From: Mesotaenium endlicherianum
Taxonomy: Eukaryota; Streptophyta; Zygnematophyceae; Zygnematales; Mesotaeniaceae
Assembly (NCBI GenBank): GCA_009602735.1
Contig: WELA01009273.1
Coordinates: 527,283-591,282 of the forward strand
Length of the DNA stretch: 64,000 nt
Direction of reading: 5' to 3'
Shown: positions 24,441 through 34,583 of the stretch, piece by piece
Numbering within the stretch: position 1 is the first letter of the stretch
Layout: each line of letters starts with the position of its first letter
The notes under the pieces: generated by a model
What the model was told of the DNA's origin: nothing
The model's database searches: none
What the model saw: only the letters and a program-made list of their open reading frames with translations
Program-made: the position numbers and the translations under genes

Positions 24441-25405
24441 GCTTGCCACAATTATAGCAGGGTCCTCTCGGCTTATCGGCTTAAAGTTCTGCTGCCTGCG
24501 TGGTATTGAACAAGTCCCAACTCCATAGGTACTGGACCTTGAAAACTCGTGCTTGGCGCTTGAGATCCGAAGTGTCGATATCCTCCAAAGTTGTGGCTGC
24601 CCCTCTGCCTCTGACTATACTCCACAGCGTCGACCCTTGTTGCCAATGCCATCATTTCTCCAAGACTGGTAGGGTCCTTGAGCGCCACTTCCTTGGCCAC
24701 AGTTGGCTTGAGTCCCCTCTTGAACTTGTCCATCATCTCCGACTCGTGCATGGATGGACATTGAAGCACCAGCTCGTTGAAGCGCGATACATACTCCTGA
24801 ACGCTTCCTCGTTGACGAAGGCGCACCAATAGATCTCGAGCGGTAGCCTCGGGTGCAATAGGTTAAAAATGCCTCTTCAAGCCTTCAACTAGCTAATCAA
24901 CAGCAGGCGGAACTCCAGACAGCTGCTCTTCTCGCTCATACCAACCTCCAGCACTCTTCTGCAGCAAAGTTATGACAAAGGCGACTTGCCTGTCGGGCGT
25001 GAGCGCAGAATACTCCATAAACTTCTTCACTCCAAAAATCCATTGATGAACAGGCGGCAATCCACGCTCTCCGGTATAAACTTCAGGTTTAGGCGCACGC
25101 ACTCCCGATGCGGGTGGAATAATTGGTTGCACCACTGGGTTAACGTGAACTGGTGGCACAACAGGTGCAGGTGCCGAACTCGTAGAAGCGGCATTCCCCA
25201 TAACAACTCGCACCATTCTCTCCACCTCCGCGCGCGTATTTTGTTGAAACTGGGTGTAGACTTCTCCTCCAATTGTATTCGCCATTTGCCTTAGCATCGC
25301 CTGCATCTCTTGTTGCTCTCTGGTCATCGTTGGTGCTGCCTGCTGCCCCGCGCGCTCAACATGCTCGACATGTTCGCCTCCTCCAGCTGCCGGCTGCGAC
25401 TCCAT
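24441..25405 (-). pseudogene. C1 gag, broken
   Basis: It starts at ATG 25405-25403, about 15 bases after the primer-binding site. Minus-strand frames give MESQPAAGGG, a capsid region with PEVYTGERG and VHQWIFGVKKF, then stops (TAG and TAA) near 24893 and 24856. The frame continues with YVSRFNELVLQCP and, in a shifted frame, a zinc knuckle CYNCGKLGHLAQDC. The gag stop TAA lies in the -1 overlap with pol near 24370. Confidence 0.85.
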
Positions 25406-25420
25406 AATATAATATGCAAA

Positions 25421-25440
25421 CTAGCCCAGCTTCGATACCA
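25421..25440 (-). promoter_or_regulatory. C1 primer-binding site
   Basis: On the minus strand TGGTATCGAAGCTGGGCTAG begins two bases after the 5' LTR. It differs from the family A and B sites (CGAAGC instead of CGGAGC). Confidence 0.7.
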
Positions 25441-25442
25441 AA

Positions 25443-26186
25443 TGAAAGGGGCTGAGTGCCCTAGTGGAAGCGTAGCAACTCACGAGGAAAGGAACTAGTT
25501 GCAATCATACTAGAGAGTGCAGCGGCATATCACTAACAAGGCTTAGGAAAATTACTCAACATTTTGAGTAGCAAGAAACTGCTCACAAATGATGTACAAT
25601 GGAAGGCCTTGTCATTACAAACCCATAGAAATTAACAGAAGTAAAAACTGATAAGAAACAAAGAAGTTATGCCTATTTATAATTTTCTGCCTAAGTGGTC
25701 CTCCCTAGGAGGAAGCTACGGATTTTCCTAAGTGTTCGTCAAATCGCTTCTTCCTGAATATTCGTGAGTAAGTCAGATCAGTCTTATTTGACATGTCCGG
25801 CCGAATTGACGTCCACATACATGCATCGACATTACTAGAATATTCTATCTTAGGCGCGCTAGGCTAAATCGAAAGTTCTAAGTAAATCGACCTAGTCGGC
25901 ACTTCGCGTCAGCCGAACCTACGTGAAGGTTCGAGTTCATTCTAACGGGCCAGATCGCTCGACGCTGTCGGTCAATCCGACGGTCGCGCTCACCGCGATT
26001 TAAGGACAGTCGTCAACCGACCTCAAAATTAATCAAACTTCGGAAATCCGTAACTCTCTCAATACTTGACCAAATTCGATGAACTTTATATCAAAATGAC
26101 TACAAAAATGCACTCTACACGACTATACTTTTAAAACATACTTTCATGAAAGTCAAATATGCACTTTATAAACCTATGACCTTACA
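25443..26186 (-). repeat. C1 5' LTR
   Basis: 744 bp, minus orientation (TGTAAGG...CCCTTTCA). A TATAAATAGG box lies at 25672-25681 on the minus strand. A CpG-rich block with CCGACGGTCGCGCTCACCG lies upstream of the TATA box. Confidence 0.92.
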
Positions 26187-28221
26187 AACATAGTTTCTGC
26201 CACCACTTGAAGCTGACAGCAGCACTCTCAACAGAATAGTTATCTCTCAGACAGAGTTTGTCGAATTGATCGACAGCATCTTTGTGTTTGTTGTAGTGCA
26301 CCACAATGTCTGGAGCACTTATGGTCTTCAAACTCCCATCACTCTGCCTCCTCTGAACATCATTCACCTCAAGACCAGCAACTGTGGACAGAAAGTGCAC
26401 TAGCGTCTTGTCTTGTCAGACCATAGCAATCTGCCCCGGGTAATCACACACAAGAGCCATGTAGTCTCCCTGAGTTAGTTTTTTTTGACCTCTTGGGATG
26501 GGCAATACCAAGGCACTTCCTTTACCATCTGGAGTCTTAGGCATGTCTTTTCTATTTGGCATAACTGTGCCAGTTGCTACATGACCTCTCTCAGCTAGGA
26601 CTTTCAAGAGTGTGGGCGATGTGAAGCCTCTGTCCAGGACAAAAGAGTAAGTCTGTTTGTCTGGCAGACCCTCAATCAAGCCTAAAACAATAACAACCTG
26701 TGACCTGCCAGGCTCTTTATCAAACACTGTGAAGTCATAGCAGTAGTAACTTGTACTATCACAGGCCATAAACAACTCTATACCGAACTTATGTGGCTTC
26801 TTTGGCATGTACACTTTCACAGGGCAACTTCTATTTCTAAGGGGGATCAACCTCTCGTCTATTGTTATGTCATGTCCAGGATTGTAGTGGACTTGAACTT
26901 GTGCCTCAACCCATCTATGATAGGCAGACACTGCCACAGCCTGTAGGTCACAGAGGTCTTAGAAAAGCACTCCCTACCCAAGTTTGACTTCAGGTGAAAA
27001 TATCTTTTTATCTCCTGCCACCTGTTCCTGGACATAAAGTTTCCAAAGGAAGGAAACCTGATGGGTCCACTTGTATCAGACCTCCAATAATAAGGTATCC
27101 TAGGCAGAGGGTTGAGGGCCATGGCAAGGTAAAGACCATGCCATACAACCATCTCAGTGAGAGTCATCGGCTTCCAATTTGTGGCCTTGTTCAAGTTTGC
27201 ATATACATTTGTCTCATTGACAAGCTGTTCAAACCAATCTATGCCTATGAACAGGCACAGCACAGCAAAGGGATTGTACTTCAAAGATGTCTTAGGATTG
27301 ATACCTCTCAGTCCAGAGGTTGAAGAGCCACCTGGCTGCTGCCTCCATGGATACTTCTCACCATAAACTGGAGGTCTCCAAATGTACTCCTCCTCAGCTG
27401 TACCTTCCCGAAGGTGCTCCTCCTCCAGGGAATCTCCTTCTTCTTCCAGCTCACCATCAGAGGAATGCAGCTCCTCATCACTGACACCTGCAACCTTCTT
27501 ATACCTGCTGCTATTCCTCTTCTTCTGACTTAGTTTGGCCTTCCTCATCCTCTCCCTTTTCTCATTTCTATCTATAGGAACAGTAAGCAGCACCTGCTTA
27601 CCCTTTCCGGTGTCAGGCCTGCCCTTCTTCCTCATAGTATCCTCGTCCTCCTCCTCCTCCTCCTCCTCCTCCTCCTCATCAGCATCATTAGACCTTGGCT
27701 GGGAGTCATCATTCGGGTCTTGGGAGGAAGAAATCAGACCTTGATTGCCAGCCTCCCTAGAATTTGCAAGTAAAGAGGCCCCTGAGGAAATTGAGCCAAA
27801 ACGAACTACATGCGGCTCGGAATAAAACCAGGACTCATCAGGCACAATAGATAGGTACTGCCTGACCTGCCTTGCCTCCCATTGCTTCTTTTCTTTGTCA
27901 TACAACACTTCTATGAGCCATGAGTTCTCCTTTTTAGTCCTCACAACCTCTTTTCTTACAATTCCGACTAAGAAAAACTCTATGTAATACTGTCCAAATG
28001 TCTTTTTGCCCATGCATCTCCCCAGAAGGTAGCAAGAATGAGTAATTCACCACCCACAACAATTTCTGGCGCATCTGAAGAAGAAGCCATGGCTCTAAGA
28101 GCTTTTTAGCGACGTCGGGTATGACAGACTTTTCACTTGAAATTTCGTTGTAAACCTGAACTTTGAACCTCACTCTTTTGACTCTAACTTTGTCATTAAT
28201 GATCGGAAGACCATTTTGCAC
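26187..28221 (-). pseudogene. piggyBac-type transposase, broken
   Basis: The family moves DNA by cut and paste at TTAA with a DDD catalytic core. On the minus strand, an N-terminal basic and acidic region (poly-Glu from a TCC repeat at ~27646-27676) precedes NPFAVLCLFIGIDWFEQLV. Then come GHDITIDERLIP (first Asp), SFVLDRGFTSP (second Asp) and KDAVDQFDKLCLRDN (third Asp), so all three catalytic Asp are visible. Damage seen: frame changes near 28010 and 26935, a TGA replacing an expected Trp codon just below 26416, and loss of the C-terminus where C1 inserted at 26186. The Cys-rich C-terminal domain was not found beyond C1. Confidence 0.85.
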
Positions 28222-28318
28222 TTTTTTGCCTAAAGTTCAAGTCTGTACGGTTGGTTTGAGCCAAAGATTGTACCATTTGGTCAATTGTAGCACCATGGAG
28301 GTCAGCGCTGAAAAATGG

Positions 28319-28359
28319 GGATTAGCTAGACCATATATGGTCCAATGGGATACCTAGTG
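28319..28359. repeat. piggyBac right terminal inverted repeat
   Basis: This is the mirror of the left end: AGACCATATATGGTCC at 28328-28343, ending ACCTAGTG next to TTAA 28360-28363. It lies about 100-140 bp upstream of the transposase start region. Confidence 0.75.
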
Positions 28360-28440
28360 TTAATAAACTACTACAATGTATTTATTTAACCATCACGATG
28401 TATTGACTTAATACATCTACTAATATACTGATTCATGTCA
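28360..28440 (-). repeat. A0 LTR, outer part
   Basis: After the right-hand TTAA of the piggyBac element, the sequence ACTAATATACTGATTCAT matches the reverse complement of the outer end of the family A LTR. It completes the LTR interrupted at 12613, which shows the transposon landed inside it. Confidence 0.75.
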
Positions 28441-29506
28441 TTGGTGTCATGCTTGGTGCCGTCGAGTCTCTTGCGTGTCTAGTCCAATTGATCTGGGGTG
28501 GTGGGTGTAGACAGGCTAGTGGTTAGTCGGGTCAGGGTGGTAGGTGAGGATGACTAGTTTACAAACGGCTGCAGTAAGCACTTGGACCTATGATTCGCTC
28601 ACGAGGTTCTGCTATCGAGCAGCTGGGAGGTTCCCCCCGAATCTCGCGCATTTCCCTCGATCTTCACACGTGGTCCTGCCGCCCACACGTGTGGAGGTCG
28701 ACCCACGAGTTCCCTCGCTCGTTGGGTCGGTGCTGGTACCAAGTGGGAGCTGTAGTCGCCCGTGGCCTAGTCATCATGTACAATAGGCAGCCCCGCTGGG
28801 TATGCCCACGGGGTTGCTAGGGATTAGGAAGAGTATGGGCGTGCACATGGGTTTGGGGTATCGTCTCGTCATACCACGTCGTCCTTTTGATTTAGTTCTT
28901 TTTATATATTAGTTATAGTATTTTGGTCTTGTTGATGTGACGCGATTACGCGTCATACAAGTAGGTAGCGATTACGATTGAGTTTCATTTTGGTACTGGG
29001 CTAGGGGTTCGTGGGTACGCTATTCAGGTTGCGAGCTAATACTCATAGAGTGTTAGCATTTGTATGTCGTTTGATGCTTTTACACCATATTTTATTCCCT
29101 TGCTCTTGTCTACGTTTATCCATGACTGTCGTGCTTGCTTGCTACCTCACACATCGTAGTAAGGTACATCATAGTCAATACACGCTACGGATCCGCTAGC
29201 CTAGAGCCTCGTGGAGCTGAAGCCCCCCATAACATCGATAGCCTAGTCAATAGACACTTCCCTCTACTCGCCCGCCTACTCATCGTAGATCTAGCTCGTT
29301 TGCCCACGCTCTTAGCCCTTTACATACAAATGCTAACCCCTCTATGAGTCTAGTAGGGTTAGACATTGGGCGGGGGCTGACGGCTCGCCGTCACACCTAC
29401 TCTCTGTGATGTCTGAGGTAGTTTCTCGTCCCTCGCACCGTTCAGATTAGTGTAGGTTATCTTAATCTATTTGTTCCACAAAGAGGACTTCTCCGGTTCG
29501 CCAGAT
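28441..29506 (+). other. Probable 5' LTR and leader of family D element
   Basis: No gene was recognised. The position just upstream of the D primer-binding site and gag makes an LTR likely, and a TATATATTA-like stretch occurs near 28900. The partner 3' LTR is not in the window, so the left edge cannot be set. Inverted arms of 27 and 28 bp (29041-29067 and 29322-29349) lie within it. Confidence 0.4.
29041..29349. repeat. Inverted repeat, 27-28 bp arms with 254-bp spacer
   Basis: ACTCATAGAG...TTAGCATTTGTATGT (29041-29067) is repeated in reverse complement at 29322-29349 with one mismatch and one indel. No open frame lies between the arms. Confidence 0.75.
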
Positions 29507-29524
29507 TGGTGCCTGTGGCTGGGG
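29507..29524 (+). promoter_or_regulatory. Candidate primer-binding site of family D
   Basis: TGGTGCCTGTGGCTGGGG has the TGG start expected for pairing with a tRNA CCA end and lies 3 bp before the likely gag ATG at 29528. The tRNA species was not identified and the LTR border is unconfirmed. Confidence 0.45.
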
Positions 29525-29527
29525 TGT

Positions 29528-31920
29528 ATGCTGCTGACTCCCGGACGCACCCGGAGCGGCCGGTCCTACCAGCGACAGACTTCAGTTGAGTGTCCTTCTC
29601 CGTTGTCTATTCCTATCAACAGTGAATTATTGAAGTTTTCTCCGTCGGAGACTAGAGTGTCTACCCCTGATTCCGGTCTGTCAGACCCTTCTCACCATCC
29701 CTCTGGCATTTAGCAATCTGACCCGTCTGCCTCCCAGCTGCATACTATTCTATCGCTGTGGGCCACTGATGAGGGTAGTCTAAGAGTAGGGGGAGATGAC
29801 AAATACCATCATACAGATTGGACAGTGGGGATGGGTGGGTCTTCTACTGCTGCTACTTCTCACCAGACCTATATTGGGCATTCTGATGGCTTGTCTTTGC
29901 CAGCGCTGTCTTCTAAGATTGACGCGTCCGTGGCCATTTTGAGCGCACGTAACCACCGGCTTACTCATGACGACTATTTCCACTCCTGGTGTACCTCTTA
30001 ATGTACCTCCTGATGTTCTTGAGGTTGGTGAGTAGTTCCTGTTCCAATAGTAGACGCCCCCTAGGGGGGGGGGGCAGCTGGTCCACCTGTAGCTGCTGTG
30101 GCAGCCGCTGCAGCCGCTGCTGTGGCTGCTAGCCTAGATCCTGCTGCTGCTACAGCTGCAGTGGCTGCTGCTAGTCAAGGTGTGGGTGCCCAGGGCCAAG
30201 GAGGTCTACCCGGGGGCAATGTTGGTGGGGAGTTGACGTTAGTTGGGGGGGCTACAGGCGAACCTGAACCGCCAGGGCCAGCCGAGCTGGCGTTGCTCGT
30301 GTATGCCACGCCAGTCGAAGTGGTCGCTGTCGGCATCAAGGACCGCCACACTCGCGTGGTTCAAAGGCGCCAGCAGCAGGCGATGCTAGGGATAATCCTT
30401 CCCCTTTATGGCCCAGCTCTTGGTGCAGTGCTGGATCGCATCGATGCCCTCCTTCAGATGTTTCGCTAATGTTTCTCTGCTAACTCTCGTGCTCGTCAAG
30501 ATGAGTTGCGCGACTTCGTGCGGCTTCCGAAGGAGACTCCTAACATGGCCTACGAACGACGAACGATTCATGCAGCTACGTGAAAATATTGGCATGTATG
30601 TTGACGTGACAGCGGCGTGCATTAAATTCATTAGTGCATTCTCGGCATCCTCGGCATTATGTGCCACTCTTAACCACCAAGTGGCATTGACCAAAGAGCA
30701 CAAGCGTAGTATTTACAATGGGTGTCTGTGGGCTGAGCAGATCAAAGTGGTACAGGCGGCATCACAGGCAGTGCGTATGGGGGGCAAGACCAACGTCGTG
30801 GGGGCTAACGCCGTGCAGGTACGTCCAGTCACGCCGGGGCTAATGGGGGCTGCTCTCGCTACGGCTCCCAAGAGAGTCGTCCCAACGTGCGATCACTGTC
30901 ATCAGCGCTGGCACATAGTGGAGAACTGCTTTCTCCTCCACCTACGGAAGGTGCTCCAAGGGTGGGTGTACAGGCCCCAAAAGGGTACTACACCCCCTGG
31001 TTCCTTTTCTTCTTTACATCCGGGTCAGGTACCTTCTTACTACGCCGCCCATGCCGCACCCCTTGCAAGTATAGCTGCTCCACCAGCTTATCCGCCGCCA
31101 TACCCCAGTTTTCCCAGTTACGCCTTTCCTGCGCTTGTTGCAGTCCCGACATCGTCACCCACAGTCCCATTTGCTGGTCTAGCCGCTACAGATTCTGTTA
31201 GTGCCTCCGCAGCGTCTCCAGCTTTGGCCTTTTAGGCTAGTGCCGCTCCCACTGGTGCCACCTCGCAAGACTTCTTCCTCCGCCAACAATTAGCCGCCAT
31301 GCAGGCTAGCCTGCAAGACGCTAACCGGCGTGTGGGGTCCCAGCCAGATGCTTTTCACTATGTTTGGCTGCATGCCGTCCCTCCTCGCACCGGCCGTCCG
31401 CCCTACCTCGCTTGGTACACTGGATTTCCAGATGCGGTCCACTGCGTTTCTGAGGACGGAGTTGCGCCTGCTGCCGAGGGGGCCAAAGTTGTACATAGTC
31501 GTCGTGTTGTTGCTCATCAGCCACGTCCAGAGCCGGCTCCCGGGCCCGATCATGGTCGCAGTCCAATCCCTTCAGCACAACAGCCCCGTTCAATTGAGTT
31601 TTTTGAGCCTGATGACAGTTTGGGGCCTGCTCGCGCTCGCCTATCAGTACCTGTCAGGGGTCCAGTGGGTTCTGCCGGGGTTGGCGCAAGTGCCTTGCTC
31701 ATCGTTCCTGAGGACGTCCCAGTGGCACAGCTTCAAGCTCAACAAGTGTGCGACCATTTACGCGCTGCTGCAGTCTTTGTGGAGCGCGACTTGTTGCTTC
31801 CGCCGTCCTACGCCCAAGTGGTGGCCGACTTACCCCGTCGCTCGACTTCTCTCGCACCGCCCACGTCCTCCCGCAATGATGGTCTGGACATGCCGGATGC
31901 TCTCGCCGCCCTCTTTGCCT
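29528..31920 (+). pseudogene. D gag, degraded
   Basis: The likely start is ATG 29528 (MLLTPGRTRSGRSY), next to the primer-binding site. Later pieces in different frames include an Ala-rich stretch encoded by GCT/GCA repeats (30098-30200), ARLxVYATPVEV-like capsid sequence to 30469, a Cys knuckle CDHCHQRWHIVENC (CX2CX4HX4C, about 30890-30930) and a Pro/Ala-rich tail to about 31235. Frames continue to 31920 with YAQVVADL. Stops and shifts are frequent. Confidence 0.65.
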
Positions 31921-31979
31921 AGGCCGCCGAGGTTTCCCTTGCAAATCCCACAGTCGTAGCCCCCACAGCAGCCACCCAG

Positions 31980-33110
31980 GTGGTGTCCGCCCTATCCGAT
32001 GCTACCGGTCTTTTCCATGTTGAGGCTAATACGCACATGCCTTACACTGTGACGTCTTGTATTGGCCACGTCACGTACGCACTTCCGGTTGAGACTAAGT
32101 CCTCAGCGCCGCCCTTACACGAGGCGTCTCCTGACGCTCCGTGTCATACTCTTCCTGTGCCAACGCGCCTGCCTTTGTCATTCATCCCACGTCCTGCTCC
32201 GCATGTGTCCCCTTTCATTCTACCTCCCACTTCTCAGCTTTGTGATGTTGCTCTCCTACCCGGCTCTTTGACTACCACTTCTTTGGCGGCGTTGTCGCAA
32301 GCCCAGGCGGCCATCACTTGCGAGTTGCTGCGACGCTGCACTTCGAAGCGCGCCCCGTCCCTATCAGCTTTCTTCTCTGGCTCGCCAACTCATCCCACTT
32401 CGCCGTCTGTCGGGGACAACCGTTCCGACCAGCAATTACCCATAGCGACTCCTTTGTCTACGCCTCTACAGCCGACCTCGCCCGTCGCCGTCTGCACTGC
32501 AGCTGCTCCGTCTGTTCCTGAGGCGCCTGTCTTCTCGCCTACTACAGCGCCCACGTCTTTGTCCGACCCTCCTAGTGAGTTGCCCTCTGGCGCTCCCCCT
32601 TTCCTATCCTCTACAGGTTCCCCTGTTTCCCTACCCAAGTATGTGCCGTCCCCCTCTTTCCTCACTCCTTTAGAGCGCCAACGCGCGTTGCCCCGTAACG
32701 TTATGGTTGATAACCGTAACGCTTCTTTTCTTATTGATGGGCTTGCTCCGCGGGTGGTCATCTTAGACAGGGGTGCCCAACCTGTCCTGTTGGGGGCTGT
32801 GATGTGTCGGAACTTACACATAACCCCAGCCGACCTTGGAACCTGCCCTAACCCCGTTGCCACCGCTATGTCCGCTTTACACCCTACAGCTTACCAAACT
32901 CGCCGACGGATCCCCATCACCCTTAATGCTCATACTCCCGCCGCGGTCACATTGTACACACAATGCATGGTTACTGAGTCTACGTCCTATGATGTCCTTC
33001 TAGGCCAGGAGTTTAGCCTCTTAGTAGGTCTCACCGTTGACAATTGGCAGGGTATAGCTACCTACCGTGTAGATTTCGAGTTCGCCGGTCATCATCTCGG
33101 GTACTTGCCT
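31980..33110 (+). pseudogene. D linker and retropepsin-like protease
   Basis: The open frame 31980-33707 starts with a long Pro/Ser/Thr-rich linker. It then has VVILDRGAQPVLLG near 32760, where aspartic proteases show D-[ST]-G-A, and SYDVLLGQEFSLLVG near 32985-33020, the usual downstream LG motif. The catalytic loop reads D-R-G, so the second residue is non-canonical and activity is doubtful. The same frame runs on into the methyltransferase. Confidence 0.65.
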
Positions 33111-33417
33111 CTCATCCTCACGCACTTTCTTTCTTCGCCTGTTCATGTCGCATTCGTTTTCGCCATTCCACTAGACGATGTTAGTCCTGCAGACTTGCTC
33201 GATCCCGCCTACATGGTCTTGCGCGACTTTAAACAGCCGCAGTCTCCTCCCATGTCCGTTCCTCTCCCATCTTCCTATGTCATTCTGCCCGCTATCGCTC
33301 AGCAGATTCACCGCGCTCCCCACTTTGAGCTTCCTCCTCCTAGTCTCACGTCTCCTTCTTTCCCTTGCCAGTCCTCCTTGCTCCCGGTCATTAACATCGC
33401 TACCGTTCCCTGGCTGC

Positions 33418-33839
33418 CCCCTAGCGAGGACCTTACCGTCCTCAACCTCTTCGCAGGCGACTCTTTGATCGTTGCCGGTCTCGTACTTAGTGGTCAGCGT
33501 ATTGCGCATTACTACTATTGCGACATAGACCCAAACGCACGGCAAGCCAGTTTCACTCACCTTTCCCTTCTCTCTCGGGATTTTCCACACCTCTTTCCTC
33601 TCTCCTCCTTCCATACAGCCTACAATGCCATTCCCCAGAATATCCGTCTCATTCAGCCAGCCCACCTACACGCTCTGGGTCCAGTGCATTTACTTGTGGG
33701 GGCTTGAAGGTGTCAAGGCCATTCTTGTGCCGGGCTGGGTAAAGACTTGCATGATCCCCGCTCGCACCCGCATCCTTTCTCTCCTATAAACCTCCCAAAC
33801 CCATCCTCCAGCCTATCTGCTAGAGAACGTTAACTTTGC
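33418..33839 (+). pseudogene. D cytosine-C5 methyltransferase, N-terminal half
   Basis: Motif I VLNLFAGDSLIVAG (33438 on) binds S-adenosylmethionine, and motif II YYYCDIDPNARQ follows (33513-33545). Motif IV is LVGA-stop-RCQGHS, with TGA at 33705-33707 where Trp is expected and the catalytic Cys codon TGT at 33711-33713. Motif VI LLENVNF (33817-33837) is in another frame, so one indel lies between 33720 and 33800. The A1 insertion cuts the gene just after motif VI. The motif order and spacing fit the C5 methyltransferase fold; Pro of the usual PCQ is Arg here. Confidence 0.8.
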
Positions 33840-34549
33840 AGTAATGAATCAGTATATTGGTAGATATGATATTCATTTAAATATAATAGTTAAATAAGTT
33901 CAGCCTGCTGAATTTAGTTAGAATTGAGCCTGCTGGACTCTATATAATTACCAATTTAATGACTCAGCCGAGAGCAGCAGGCTGAAGTCTACTAGGTCAG
34001 CTTGCTGACACATTCTTTGACAGCCAGCTACCTTCCGTACTCGGTAGCAGCGAACTGCCTAGATATGCATCTAAGTGTGGTGTGCTAGATGAATGGCCAG
34101 ATGACATCCGTTGGATGGATGGGGATTTGGGATGATGGGAGATGGCGGTGGATTTGGTTAACCCAGGTCCTACCAACGTGGTTAACTCCCGGGTAGGCGG
34201 TGCCATCGCCCTGGCCGTGGAACAGTAAACTCATTCCATGTACATATGCTAGGTATTGCCCTCGAGTTTGGCATTCGGAAACGAGGCCAACTCTCTTGTA
34301 CTGCTTACTGAGAGATATCTGAATCCAAGGCGAGAAGCCATTGATATGCACTGTCTTCTAGCCTTGCCTATGTATGAGTTCATTGATTGCATTATTGATG
34401 CTAGTTTACTTGCATTTGACTTGCGAGTATTGTCCACTGCTAGTGTGTTGTCCTTTGCTGTTAAATCAATTAATAAGATATACTATAGTATCTGATATAA
34501 AGATCTTAATTAATTGTTGATCGCCTATTTGGTAAGTCGATTCATTTCA
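33840..34549 (+). repeat. A1 5' LTR
   Basis: About 710 bp, ending CATTTCA. The first base appears mutated (GTAATGAATC preceded by CA instead of TGTAATG). TATATAA at 33941-33947 is a candidate promoter. The primer-binding site CGGTATCGGAGCAG starts at 34551, with C for the expected first T. Confidence 0.88.
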
Positions 34550-34583
34550 GCGGTATCGGAGCAGTTATCACAGTCTTCTTTGT

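Larger units (their letters stand above)
20066..26186 (-). mobile_element. C1: family C Ty3/gypsy chromovirus, minus strand, decayed
   Basis: 5' LTR 25443-26186 (744 bp), primer-binding site, gag, pol, polypurine tract and a 3' LTR cut down to about 175 bp (20066-20240). It lies inside the piggyBac transposase. No target duplication is found because the 3' LTR is truncated. Its integrase was later hit by another C element, now a solo LTR at 20927-21470. Compared with C2 it has several stops and indels. Confidence 0.88.
12614..28359 (-). mobile_element. piggyBac-like DNA transposon split by B1 and C1
   Basis: TTAA lies at both ends (12610-12613 and 28360-28363), the piggyBac target duplication. 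The termini are inverted: CACTAGGT inward from 12614 and ACCTAGTG ending at 28359, each followed inward by a palindrome of the form GACCATATNTGGTC (12634-12649 and 28328-28343). Removing B1 (6,678 bp plus TSD) and C1 (~6.1 kb) leaves about 2.9 kb, a normal length for an autonomous piggyBac. The transposase reads on the minus strand from the right end. A third GGACCATATGGGGTCC at 19665-19680 is a possible internal repeat. Confidence 0.82.
9128..28440 (-). mobile_element. A0: decayed family A Ty3/gypsy element, minus strand
   Basis: Read on the minus strand, the order is LTR (28440 down to 11952, split by the piggyBac insertion), gag, protease and the start of RT, breaking off near 9128. Matches to A1 and A2 are clear at protein level but full of stops and indels, so this is the oldest family A copy here. 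The RT end is truncated, with no downstream LTR seen. The 5 bp beyond the outer LTR end are TTGGT, but the partner duplication is lost. Confidence 0.8.

Noticed and set aside
27646-27676. TCC repeat as a regulatory microsatellite
   Set aside because: It lies within the piggyBac transposase frame and encodes its poly-Glu stretch.
28441-29506. A tRNA or small RNA gene in the inverted-repeat region
   Set aside because: No cloverleaf or conserved A/B box arrangement could be made.
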